Shown here: in pieces, positions 1-7,141 of the stretch
How the letters are laid out: each line of letters begins with the position of its first letter
Position numbering within the stretch: position 1 is the first letter of the stretch
Assembly: GCA_030682475.1 (NCBI GenBank)
Contig: JAUXOA010000061.1
Span: 1 to 38,150, forward strand
Reading direction: 5' to 3'
Length of the DNA stretch: 38,150 nucleotides
DNA from: Rhodoferax sp.
GTDB taxonomy: Bacteria; Pseudomonadota; Gammaproteobacteria; Burkholderiales; Burkholderiaceae_C
The notes under the pieces: generated by a model
What the model saw: the letters and a program-made list of their open reading frames with translations, nothing else
The model's database searches: none
Told to the model about the DNA's origin: nothing
Made by a program: the position numbers and the translations under genes

Positions 1-1
1 C

Positions 2-685
2 ATTCATCTCGGCACCCGGGCGGTCGAGCTTTTCAGGAACTGGCCCGTGCCGGTCCTTTACTTGGCCGGCAACCATGAGTTCTACGGTGAGTCATGGGAG
101 CAAACACGCAAAGACATCCGGCAGGCCTGCCATGGCACCCAGATCCAGTTCCTGGATAACGACCGGATCGACATCGATGGCGTGCGGTTCCTGGGCTGCA
201 CGCTGTGGACGGACTTCCGGCAGAGGGGCTTCACCCAGCGCCGCTCCATGGAATACGTGGAACAGCGGCTCAATGACTATCGGCTGATCTCGACGGAAAT
301 CCGGATCCTCACCGCCGCTCAGACCCTGCAGGACCATGAGGTGTCGCGCCGCTGGCTGGAAGAGGAACTGGCCAAGCCCCATGAGGGCAAGACGGTGGTG
401 ATCACTCACCATGCCCCCCATCCCTTGAGCATTGCTCCCCGTTTCATCGGCGACCCCTTGAATGCCGGGTTTGTAAGTGACCTCACGGAACTGCTGTTCA
501 AGCCCGATCTCTGGCTGCACGGTCATGTGCATGACTCGTTTGACTACTCCGTTGGTGACTGCCGGGTGGTGGCCAATCCGGCGGGCTATATCAAGAATCG
601 AAGTCAGATGCGCACGATCCAGGACGCAGTTTTTGAAAACGCGAACTTCAACTCGTTCTGCGTGCTGGAGGTGGCAAATGGCTGA
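2..685 (+). CDS. Metallophosphoesterase, 5' end outside the window
   Basis: The reading frame is open from the window edge, so the true start and the first metal-binding block (DxH) lie upstream. Visible calcineurin-type blocks are GNHE (bases about 68-79), THHAP in the middle of the protein, and GHVH near the C-terminus; these residues normally hold a two-metal centre that hydrolyses phosphoesters. The substrate is unknown; the family includes nucleases, cyclic nucleotide phosphodiesterases and protein phosphatases. No signal peptide can be judged. The 3' end overlaps the next gene by 8 nt, and a strong Shine-Dalgarno (GGAGGT) for that gene lies inside this one, so the two are probably translated together. 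A GTG at 47 is a possible internal start but would remove sequence just before GNHE, so I treat the gene as partial. Confidence 0.85.
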   Translation: MHLGTRAVELFRNWPVPVLYLAGNHEFYGESWEQTRKDIRQACHGTQIQFLDNDRIDIDGVRFLGCTLWTDFRQRGFTQRRSMEYVEQRLNDYRLISTEIRILTAAQTLQDHEVSRRWLEEELAKPHEGKTVVITHHAPHPLSIAPRFIGDPLNAGFVSDLTELLFKPDLWLHGHVHDSFDYSVGDCRVVANPAGYIKNRSQMRTIQDAVFENANFNSFCVLEVANG

Positions 686-1061
686 CATGAACAGTAATTC
701 CTTCCGAAAGATCTCGCCCGGTCTGACGCGCGCAACAGGGAGCTGCATGCTGAAGGCACGAGGCTTCCGCTTGGCCGGATCCCCCGGTGCCGGGGTACTG
801 ACGGTGCAACTGCCTCCAGCGTTAACCCGGCTGCTTGGGTGGCACGTCGGGCTAAGCCTGAAGGTGCGGGCCACGGAACGCGGTGTGACGCTGTCTGTGC
901 GGCGGGTGCCCAGTGCCTTGCATTCAGTGCCACCGCGCAAACGACGGGCCGCCGATCAGGTTCGCTTCCAGCGGCGCTGGCAACAGGCGCTACGGACTTT
1001 GCAGCGGGACCCACAGCGGCATCGGTGGACCACAGGGAAGAAGCGGAAGGCATTTTTATGA
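678..1061 (+). CDS. AbrB/SpoVT-like small basic protein
   Basis: A 127-residue protein. Residues about 40-77 have the pattern of a swapped-hairpin AbrB/MazE domain: a strand, a short 'LPPALTRLLGW' helix segment, then two strands ending in SVRR. AbrB-type domains bind DNA as dimers and are often antitoxins. The C-terminal 45 residues are very rich in Arg and Lys and could bind nucleic acid. The start is ATG 678, preceded at 5 nt by GGAGGT. It overlaps the metallophosphoesterase upstream by 8 nt and the next gene by 4 nt (ATGA), so it sits in a translationally coupled run. The fold assignment is by eye and the function is unknown. A SymE-like fold is the main alternative. Confidence 0.6.
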   Translation: MADMNSNSFRKISPGLTRATGSCMLKARGFRLAGSPGAGVLTVQLPPALTRLLGWHVGLSLKVRATERGVTLSVRRVPSALHSVPPRKRRAADQVRFQRRWQQALRTLQRDPQRHRWTTGKKRKAFL

Positions 1062-1402
1062 CAAGCATGACAAACAGAGGGATGGTGATGATTGATAGGA
1101 CATGCTTGGAGATCAAATGTCAGGACCGGCTCTGGATAGTCATTCGACGATTAGATGGCCACAAGGAGCCGGGTTTTGTACGCTTTGATGGACGGGAGAT
1201 CGTGGCGAGTGAAATTGGGATGTTTCTGCCCAACTTGCATGATTTGTCGTGGACGGAGCTCGAGGACAGTGATTTGTCGCATGGGCAGTGGTATGCCCAG
1301 GATGGCGGCTTCCGGATCAACATCTATGGGGAGCCTGGCTCCAGCATGTGGCATTTTGAGGTGATGGCGCTTTGGCGCCAGTTCATCGGGGAATCCGCAT
1401 GA
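1058..1402 (+). CDS. Hypothetical protein in the coupled accessory operon
   Basis: A 114-residue soluble protein that I do not recognise. It contains many Trp residues (WIV, SWTEL, GQWY, MWHFEV, LWRQF) and alternating short strands, suggesting a small beta-rich fold, with no signal peptide or membrane segment. The chosen start, ATG 1058, overlaps the upstream stop (ATGA) and has GGAAGG seven bases upstream. ATG 1088, with GAGGG six bases upstream, is a plausible alternative that would remove ten residues. The 3' end overlaps the HAD gene by 4 nt. Its place between an AbrB-like protein and a HAD phosphatase is the only clue to its role. Confidence 0.6.
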   Translation: MTSMTNRGMVMIDRTCLEIKCQDRLWIVIRRLDGHKEPGFVRFDGREIVASEIGMFLPNLHDLSWTELEDSDLSHGQWYAQDGGFRINIYGEPGSSMWHFEVMALWRQFIGESA

Positions 1403-1914
1403 AGGGGGCAGACCTGGCAGATCAGTCAACGGATCAGCTGATCCTGTTTCTGGACTCTGATGGGGTGCTGCATCCTGACGGGGTGGGAACTGACCTGGAG
1501 TTCTGCCAGCTCGACAACTTCGAGGGAGTGATGCGGGAGTTTCCGCAGGTCCGGATCGTGGTGTCGTCTACGTGGCGATTGAGTGAATCGGTCGAGGAAT
1601 TGCGACGGCACTTCTCGGCTGACATCCAGGAACGGATTGTTGGCGTCACGCCCAGAGTCGGAAATCATGATTCAGTGCGTGGACAACGTCAGCGGGAATG
1701 CGAAGCCTGGATCAGGGAGAACAGTCCGGATGTGCCTTGGCTGGCGCTGGATGACTGGGCGCGCTACTTTGATGAGGGCTGTGAGAACCTGGTGCTGATA
1801 CCGCATGTGTACGATGGCGGCGCCGGGCTGGAGGGCGAGTACGTTGAAGGGTTGCGGATGAGGATCGGTGAGATGCTGGGTTCTATGGCTACTGACCCCG
1901 CTGCACACTCATGA
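1399..1914 (+). CDS. HAD-superfamily phosphatase (SAK-type HAD domain)
   Basis: A 171-residue protein carrying the HAD motifs in order: motif I DSDGV (residues 19-23, first Asp the expected nucleophile), motif II SSTW (56-59), and an acidic DD pair (118-119) in the motif IV position. The compact layout resembles the HAD domain found in 'Swiss army knife' RNA-repair proteins, a family associated with end-healing of nucleic acids; that link is from memory and unverified. The substrate is unknown. ATG 1399 overlaps the preceding stop by 4 nt and was chosen over the in-frame ATG 1372, which lies inside the upstream gene. The 3' end overlaps the next gene by 4 nt. With the metallophosphoesterase, it gives this short operon two phosphoesterases of different folds. 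Confidence 0.75.
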   Translation: MKGADLADQSTDQLILFLDSDGVLHPDGVGTDLEFCQLDNFEGVMREFPQVRIVVSSTWRLSESVEELRRHFSADIQERIVGVTPRVGNHDSVRGQRQRECEAWIRENSPDVPWLALDDWARYFDEGCENLVLIPHVYDGGAGLEGEYVEGLRMRIGEMLGSMATDPAAHS

Positions 1915-2573
1915 AGAAGAAAAAATCCATTTATGACGTTGTCGGAATGCTGAAGGCTCCACTTGGAGTCAGTGTCTCGATAGAGGAAATGAGTCTTGGT
2001 TATGGAGGCAAGTTCAAGGAGGGCGACGCTGTGTCCATCCGGTGCCATAGCTCCGGTTTAGACTTGGCTTGCGGCACCATCGGCGTAGTCGTGCATGTCC
2101 ACGGCCAGGGAGATGCGTATGAGGTCGAATTTCTTCGCGAAGATGGCAGCACCATTGGCGTTGAAACCTTTGCGGCTGCAGATTTGGATCCGTCTGTCGT
2201 GCAAGACATTCAAGACTTGCCTGTGCAGGAGCGCAAGTCGCTGAAAGGCATGTCCAGCCATGCTGGCAAGGCTGTATCGATTACAGAGATGAATGCAGTG
2301 ATTGCAGCCCGAAGTGCCGCGGCTGTACGGACTCAGATTCAAATGCAGAACCCTCCACATCCCGGAGAGGTCTTGAAAGAGTATCTAGGCAGTTTGAGCT
2401 TGGCAGACGCAGCAGAAAAGATTGGGATTGATCAGGATGGGTTGTCTCGACTGCTGGCGGGTCAATCCAGAATCGATCGGGTGATAGCTGCGAAGCTAGG
2501 GAGGGCCTTTGGAACGTCTGCGCAATTGTGGGTTGGCCTTCAATCCGCTTTTGACGCGAGCAATCCAGGTTGA
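1911..2573 (+). CDS. Mosaic antitoxin-like protein: DUF4926 plus HigA-type HTH
   Basis: A 220-residue protein built from recognisable antitoxin parts. Residues about 5-30 (containing VSIEEMS) and about 110-140 (containing AVSITEMNAVIAARSAA) both resemble the toxin-binding tail of AbrB-type antitoxins. Residues about 35-92 look like DUF4926, with the pattern GTIGVVV...YEVEF. Residues about 148-215 look like a HigA/VapI helix-turn-helix (PPHPGEVLKEYL, then LSLADAAEKIGI...LSRLLAG...IAAKL). The HTH could bind an operator; no toxin partner lies beside it. ATG 1911 overlaps the HAD stop by 4 nt, with a poor Shine-Dalgarno, so translation probably depends on coupling. The 3' end overlaps the convergent gene by 34 nt. 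Domain calls are by eye; the HTH is the most certain. Confidence 0.7.
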   Translation: MKKKKSIYDVVGMLKAPLGVSVSIEEMSLGYGGKFKEGDAVSIRCHSSGLDLACGTIGVVVHVHGQGDAYEVEFLREDGSTIGVETFAAADLDPSVVQDIQDLPVQERKSLKGMSSHAGKAVSITEMNAVIAARSAAAVRTQIQMQNPPHPGEVLKEYLGSLSLADAAEKIGIDQDGLSRLLAGQSRIDRVIAAKLGRAFGTSAQLWVGLQSAFDASNPG

Positions 2574-3070
2574 CTCAGTATCGCAACCATTCCCATCAAC
2601 AGTGACTCGCTGATGTTTCGGAACTGGCCGCGCACGATCTTTTCCATCGTAGCCTGATCCACATCTAGTAGTCTTGCCGCTGCTTCTTGAGTCAATTGAA
2701 GCGAGTCGATCCGGCAAATAATGGACGACGCCAACGTGGCCTTTCTCTGCATTTTTTCAGGGTCGTGGTATCCGATATCTGTGTACACGTTGGTACTGCC
2801 TGGCTCGATCAATGGTCCAACCAGCCTCGTTGAATCTGCTGGAAATAGATCTTCCCGGCGAAGGGTTTTACCACCGGGCAAGTGCCTTGAAGAATCCTGG
2901 CGAAGTGCGTCAATCTGATTTGGAGACAGCGGGCCATCGTCATGCTCATAGGCTGGCTTCTCCTTTGGGATCGAATGTTTCTCGCGAAACCAACTAAAAA
3001 TCGCGGCAAGGAACACGCCTCCCAATACAATGATTGCGACGGAGACGATCAATCCTATTTCCAGACTCAT
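2540..3070 (-). CDS. Membrane-anchored HigA2-type HTH protein
   Basis: A 176-residue protein with one N-terminal transmembrane segment (residues about 5-26), a charged Pro-rich linker (about 30-90), and a C-terminal domain (about 93-165) matching the HigA2-like HTH family: TNVYTDIGY..., then LTQEAAARLLDVDQATM and GQFRNISESLLMGMVAIL. HigA2-type antitoxins are normally soluble, so the membrane anchor is unusual. ATG 3070 is preferred because AAAGG lies seven bases upstream; a TTG at 3094 is possible. The gene faces the mosaic antitoxin gene and the two 3' ends overlap by 34 nt. No toxin gene is adjacent. It could be a membrane-bound one-component regulator or a repurposed antitoxin. Confidence 0.7.
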   Translation of the reverse strand: MSLEIGLIVSVAIIVLGGVFLAAIFSWFREKHSIPKEKPAYEHDDGPLSPNQIDALRQDSSRHLPGGKTLRREDLFPADSTRLVGPLIEPGSTNVYTDIGYHDPEKMQRKATLASSIICRIDSLQLTQEAAARLLDVDQATMEKIVRGQFRNISESLLMGMVAILSQPGLLASKAD

Positions 3071-3134
3071 GATGCGACCTTTGAAGGAAGACAATGGGTA
3101 GCGTGAATTCTAGGCTCGGTGTATGCTCCACAGC

Positions 3135-3434
3135 ATGAGCGCGGGTAGATCTCACGAGGAAGCGACGATTCAGGAGTTCAAGGAACAGCCTGAGCTGGCG
3201 GCTGCCTACCTAGAGTCCGTATTGCGTGATGGCGATGACGCCGAAGTCTTCCTCACAATCCAGCGCGTGGCCGCGGCCTTTTCCGAATCAGATCCGGTGA
3301 CAGACCTTCTAGTGTGCAGCGTCCCCGGCGTGCCGGGTCTGCACACGCAAGGTCAAAGCGCCCAAGAGATCCAAGTCAACCTGTTGGAAGCTGCTCTACT
3401 ACTGAGATCAGAGGTCTTTCGCCCCCGTTTTTGA
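3135..3434 (+). CDS. Chimeric antitoxin remnant: addiction-module antidote start fused to HicB-like tail
   Basis: About 99 residues. The first half (SHEEATIQEFKEQPELAAAY... through VAAAF) looks like the start of the HigA-related 'addiction module antidote' family, which normally continues into a helix-turn-helix. Here the HTH is missing, and after SESDPV the sequence becomes HicB-like (CSVPGVPGLHTQGQSAQEI). It therefore looks like a recombination product of two unrelated antitoxins and may be non-functional. ATG 3135 fits the family start; ATG 3123 is possible. It lies 64 nt from the divergent membrane HTH gene, so the two may share a promoter region. No toxin gene accompanies it. Confidence 0.5.
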   Translation: MSAGRSHEEATIQEFKEQPELAAAYLESVLRDGDDAEVFLTIQRVAAAFSESDPVTDLLVCSVPGVPGLHTQGQSAQEIQVNLLEAALLLRSEVFRPRF

Positions 3435-3899
3435 CGGCGAATGGAAGTCGTGTAAGTTGAATTTGTTTACGACTTTAATTGCCCAGAATAGCAGCAAGCG
3501 ATTTTCTTCGATCAAGGGGCCTGGGAACCTGCTCGATGATTCCTCAAAGTCAACAGAAGTAACCGCCCACAACGAAAAATTATATCGAGTTATTTTTTCT
3601 CTTATAACTTTGCCGGACAACCGTCACTGACTGCTTTGCTACGCAATGGACGGGTCATTCACAAGGTGCTGCGAGCACCGTCGGAGATGGCATTTTCACG
3701 ACTTATGTGGCGCCATATTGATGAATTCACATTCAGATTTAAGTGATACAAACACCGGGAAATTCAGACTTGAATGAAACGATCATTCAAAAGTCCCAGC
3801 CACATATGATCCTAAACCCTTGATTTATATGAAGCATGGATACAAAGTTAAAATGAAATCAACACTTGCCATCTGCATCACACCAACCGGACCCTGCCC
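3435..3899. other. Gene-free AT-rich stretch upstream of copD-like gene
   Basis: 465 bases with no convincing gene. The only sizeable frame is on the minus strand (3408-3620) and has no recognisable protein features. The stretch is visibly more AT-rich than its neighbours and carries repeated TCATTCA/TGAATGA words, including a perfect inverted repeat at 3770-3790 and a 16-base imperfect direct repeat (3731-3746 and 3762-3777). It marks the border between the antitoxin-rich accessory part and the conserved genes to the right. Confidence 0.5.
3770..3790. promoter_or_regulatory. Inverted repeat, candidate operator for the CopD-like gene
   Basis: A perfect 8-base inverted repeat with a 5-base spacer: TTGAATGA-N5-TCATTCAA. 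Size and symmetry suit a dimeric repressor such as a TetR-family protein. It lies 110 bases before the CopD-like start. A related half-site word occurs at 3731-3746. No regulator gene is visible nearby, so the binding protein is unknown. Confidence 0.4.
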
Positions 3900-4376
3900 A
3901 TGTTTTACGCCACTCTCAAAACCATTCACCTGTTGTCCATCATCGTCTGGATTGGCGGCATGGTGTTTGCCCACTTCTTTTTGCGCCCGGCCGTTGCCAC
4001 GCTTGCGGCACCCGAGCGGGTGCGTCTGATGCACGCTGTGCTGGGCCGTTTCTTTAATGCGGTGCTGGTGGCCGCAGGGCTGGCCCTGGTCAGCGGTGTG
4101 TGGATGATAGGCCGAATTGCCAAGCAAACGGTGCAAGCTGGGGTCAAGTTCAACCTGCCGCTTGAATGGATGGTGATGACCGTGCTGGGGGTGGCGATGC
4201 TGGCTATTTTTGGCCACATCCGCTTTGCACTGTACAAGCGCCTCACGCGCGCTGTGACGGCCGCCGCCTGGCCTGCGGGCGGCGCCGCGCTGGCGAGCAT
4301 TCGCACCTGGGTGACGGTGAATCTGGCGATTGGGGTGGTGATTGTGGCGGTCACGCTGCTGGGTGCCTCAAGCTGA
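3900..4376 (+). CDS. CopD-family integral membrane protein
   Basis: A 158-residue protein with four hydrophobic segments (about residues 5-28, 45-68, 88-108 and 133-155), matching the short CopD-like membrane family, whose longer relatives take part in copper handling. His7 within 'KTIHLLSIIVWIGGM' is the kind of conserved His near the start of these proteins. Metal binding is not established for the short members. ATG 3900 gives an N-terminus that starts directly with the first helix. The gene stands alone, with a candidate operator upstream and a convergent lipoprotein gene downstream. The 159 bases between them show no gene I can support. Confidence 0.7.
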   Translation: MFYATLKTIHLLSIIVWIGGMVFAHFFLRPAVATLAAPERVRLMHAVLGRFFNAVLVAAGLALVSGVWMIGRIAKQTVQAGVKFNLPLEWMVMTVLGVAMLAIFGHIRFALYKRLTRAVTAAAWPAGGAALASIRTWVTVNLAIGVVIVAVTLLGASS

Positions 4377-4535
4377 TGCAGGGCTATTGGCAACTGGGGT
4401 TGCCCACGTTTTTTGCTGTTGGCGCTGGTCAGTGGCGTGGTGCCATTCAACGGCATGTTTCTGTACGGCATGGATCGCCGCGGCCTACGGCCTGGCGATG
4501 ACGAAGAGAAGGTGTTTTTGCAATTTCTGCATCCT

Positions 4536-5276
4536 TCACTGAATTTTTTGTACCAGCTGCAAGACCAGGTCGATGCGGCGCTGGATGCGCCCTGCCGCGG
4601 CAAGGTCGCCGGCATCATTGGCGCGCTTGAATTGCACCCCCAGCCAGGCCAGCAGCGGGCGCCGCCAGCCCTGGCTGGATGCCGTTTCTGTGGCAACCAT
4701 GATGTCTGCCGGCGTCAAACGACTACTTTGCAGCAGCACACCGGCCGCCACCAGGCGTGCCAGCGGGTCTTCGATGGCGTCCAGCACGCTGCGCCCTTCA
4801 CTGGGACTTGCCAGGTTTTCTTTCTTCTTGCCTGCCGGGCTGTCTGGCGCTGTGTTTGCTGGTTTGTTTACCGCAGCGTTCAGGACAAGCGCCCGGTGCT
4901 GCGCTGGCAGCAGGGCGGGGTCCAGGCCGGTCCAGCGCCCGCTCAGAAAAGCGGCATAGGCCTGCTCTGCTGGAGCGGCCTCAGTAGCGAGCGGCTGATA
5001 GGCGGCGCAGTCGTCAAACTCAAGGCTGGCCACGCGCACGGCGCAGCGCGTCAGCTCGGCGCGGGCCAGCAAGTCGGCCCGGCCGGTGCTGGCAATCTCC
5101 AACCTGGCACGTGCCAATTCAGCATCGGCCAGACGGGTGTTGCCGCTGAGGTAAGCCGCTGAAAAGCCCTTGAGTGCCGCAAACGCGTTGGCTTGCCAGT
5201 CGGGCGGCGCCGGCTTGCTGGCGCAGGCGGCCAGCAGCAGGGCGGCGCTCAAAATTTTGAGATTTTTAAAAATCAT
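4536..5276 (-). CDS. Lipoprotein downstream of the MlaD-like gene
   Basis: A 246-residue predicted lipoprotein. The N-terminus has a short charged stretch, a hydrophobic run and a lipobox LLAAC with Cys17, so it should be lipid-modified and held at a membrane. The rest is Ala/Leu-rich and helical, possibly repeat-containing, with no motif I recognise. The start at 5276 is chosen because AAGGAAG lies eight bases upstream and it puts the lipobox at the normal distance; ATG 5324 overlaps the mlaD stop but would add 16 residues before the signal. By position it could be the accessory lipoprotein of an Mla-type lipid transport system, but sequence similarity to that family is not evident to me. 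Confidence 0.65.
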   Translation of the reverse strand: MIFKNLKILSAALLLAACASKPAPPDWQANAFAALKGFSAAYLSGNTRLADAELARARLEIASTGRADLLARAELTRCAVRVASLEFDDCAAYQPLATEAAPAEQAYAAFLSGRWTGLDPALLPAQHRALVLNAAVNKPANTAPDSPAGKKKENLASPSEGRSVLDAIEDPLARLVAAGVLLQSSRLTPADIMVATETASSQGWRRPLLAWLGVQFKRANDAGDLAAAGRIQRRIDLVLQLVQKIQ

Positions 5277-5320
5277 GGCAAGCACTTCCTTGCCGAACGG
5301 TGAGGCGGTCAGGCGCGGTG

Positions 5321-6289
5321 TCATGGCAGCTTGAGCTCCGTGTCACGGGAAAAGGGCCACTTGCGGTTGACCTCGTCCACCAGTTGGCTGACTTTGCGCA
5401 GGCTGATCTCGACCTCGGCGCGCAGGGCACCCAGGTCGGTGCTGGCGACGCGGGCATTGGCGCCAACCGCTTGTGCTTCCACCAGCACGGCATCGACCTT
5501 CTGCAGGCTGGCGCGCACGTCGGTCAGCACGGTGGTGAGTTGCGCCACAGCGGCTTGCGTACCCTCCACGGTTGCCTGTGTGCTGTCCATGATGCCGTTG
5601 GCACCGAACACGCGGCTGTCGGCCTTGGCCAGCAGTGCGTTTGCGCGGTCCAGGGTGGCGATGATTTTTTTGGCCTGGTCTTCGCTGCCCAATACACCGG
5701 TCAGCATGCCGTAGCGGCCGCTCAGTCGCCCGGTCACCGTTTGCAGGTGGCCCAGGCTGGTGTTGAGGCTGGAGTCGGAGCGTGTCATGTCGTCCAGGTT
5801 TTCCAGCAGGGCGCGGGCGGAGGCCACCAGGCGCGGAATCTCGGCGCTGGTGTCGCCGCGCAGCACGACTCTTTCCGAGTTTTCTGGCAAGGGCGGGTCT
5901 GCCAGCATGCCGCTGAACGCGCGGATGCGGGTTTCGCCCACCATGCCGCGTTCCATCGTGAAGATGCTGGAGCTGCGCAGCCAGTGGGCATCTTTGCGTG
6001 GCACGTCGATCATGATGCGGGCCTTGCCATCAGCCGCCAGTTCGATGCGTCGCACGCGTCCGATGGGAAAGCCCGAGAAGGTCAGATCCATGCCGACGAT
6101 GACCCCCTCGGAGTCGTCCGCCACCAGCACCAGTTGCTGCGTGCTCTCGAACACGCCGCGCGCGTACATCACATAAAACAGAAAACTCAACACCAGCGTC
6201 GTGATCAGGACCAGCAGCATGACGGCCTTGAACTCGATATGGGCAATGGCAGGCGGGGGCTGCGACGGGGATTCGGATTGGGGTTCCAT
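5321..6289 (-). CDS. MlaD-family (MCE domain) substrate-binding protein
   Basis: A 322-residue protein with one N-terminal membrane anchor (about residues 20-44) followed by an MCE domain (about 50-125): VLVADDSEGVIVGMDLTFSG..PIGRVRRI, then a variable helical region. MCE proteins form rings in the periplasm that pass phospholipids between membranes together with an MlaE permease and MlaF ATPase. The gene starts 15 nt after the mlaE-like gene and is followed by a lipoprotein gene, the usual order of such operons. The expected ATPase gene is not present between or beside them. The cargo is unknown. Confidence 0.85.
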   Translation of the reverse strand: MEPQSESPSQPPPAIAHIEFKAVMLLVLITTLVLSFLFYVMYARGVFESTQQLVLVADDSEGVIVGMDLTFSGFPIGRVRRIELAADGKARIMIDVPRKDAHWLRSSSIFTMERGMVGETRIRAFSGMLADPPLPENSERVVLRGDTSAEIPRLVASARALLENLDDMTRSDSSLNTSLGHLQTVTGRLSGRYGMLTGVLGSEDQAKKIIATLDRANALLAKADSRVFGANGIMDSTQATVEGTQAAVAQLTTVLTDVRASLQKVDAVLVEAQAVGANARVASTDLGALRAEVEISLRKVSQLVDEVNRKWPFSRDTELKLP

Positions 6290-6304
6290 GCGCTATGAGA
6301 GAGT

Positions 6305-7105
6305 TCAGATGTACTTGACCACCAGGGAAGCGGCCTCGATCAATAGTAGTACCAAAAACAGGCGAACCGCACCGGGCTGCACGGTGTTGGCGCTCGCGCG
6401 CTGTTGCTCTGCCTCCAGACTGGCGGCAATCGGCACCACGGCCACCGCCAGACTGAAGAGAATGGTTTTGAGTGCAAAACCCAGGGTGACGGCTGGATCG
6501 AACACCTGGCCGACGGTGCGCGTGTAGCCCGGCAGCCCCCAGAGTGAAAAGCCGTGAACTGTGATGTAGGCCAGCACCAGCGCAATCACACTGCTGACCA
6601 TGGCCAGCGTCAGTACCGAAAAGGCGCTGGCCAGCACACGTGGCACCAGCTCGTTGCGCAAGCGGGCAACGCTCAGGTGTGGTGGCTGGCTGGAAGATGC
6701 CGACAGCGCGTTGTCGACCGTGCCCACGTTGAACGCCAGCCCGGCGCGCAGTGCCACAAACAAGGCGGCCGACAGCGGTATGAGCTCCAGCACCAGCACG
6801 CGCACCACCATCTGCAGTGCGTAGTGCGACAAGCCATAGTTCAGGGCCGTAACGACCACGATGCGGATCAGCACCAGGCTGAGCAATGCGGCCAGCGCCG
6901 TGAACCAGGGCAAAACCTGCCAGGTGCTGGCGTAAATATATTGGGACGTGGTGGCGCGGTTGGCTCGGTTGTAGGTCGAGGGCGACAGCGCCATCACCAG
7001 CGCGATGGCACAGAAGTGAATCATGTGCCACCAACTGGCGGCTCCCCGCATGAATGCACGGCCCCAGGCGCCGGTGTCAAGATGGAGGTAAGAGCTTTGC
7101 TCCAC
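6305..7105 (-). CDS. MlaE-family ABC permease
   Basis: A 266-residue membrane protein with several hydrophobic segments and the MlaE pattern: an amphipathic N-terminus, then helices around residues 25-42, 65-85, 100-122, 155-185 and 210-265. MlaE dimers form the inner-membrane part of lipid-moving ABC transporters and need an MlaF ATPase. It lies 36 nt downstream of livM and 15 nt upstream of the mlaD-like gene, so it may be transcribed from the liv promoter. A separate promoter is also possible. The assignment is good to family level; the substrate is not known. Confidence 0.8.
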   Translation of the reverse strand: MEQSSYLHLDTGAWGRAFMRGAASWWHMIHFCAIALVMALSPSTYNRANRATTSQYIYASTWQVLPWFTALAALLSLVLIRIVVVTALNYGLSHYALQMVVRVLVLELIPLSAALFVALRAGLAFNVGTVDNALSASSSQPPHLSVARLRNELVPRVLASAFSVLTLAMVSSVIALVLAYITVHGFSLWGLPGYTRTVGQVFDPAVTLGFALKTILFSLAVAVVPIAASLEAEQQRASANTVQPGAVRLFLVLLLIEAASLVVKYI

Positions 7106-7141
7106 TGGGAACCTGTCGGGCTTGCAAAGAAGCGTCGGCCG

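Noticed and set aside
3408..3620. Minus-strand frame of 70 codons in the gene-free stretch
   Set aside because: No recognisable protein pattern, no ribosome site and no conserved context.
4377..4535. Possible small + strand gene after the CopD-like gene (hydrophobic LLALVSGVVPFNG)
   Set aside because: The frame continues antisense through the lipoprotein gene, and the hydrophobic part is too short to call.
5300..6298. Long + strand open frame of 332 codons opposite the mlaD-like gene
   Set aside because: It is antisense to a clear MCE-domain gene, rich in His/Gln/Ala, and has no family features; an artefact of high-GC codon use.
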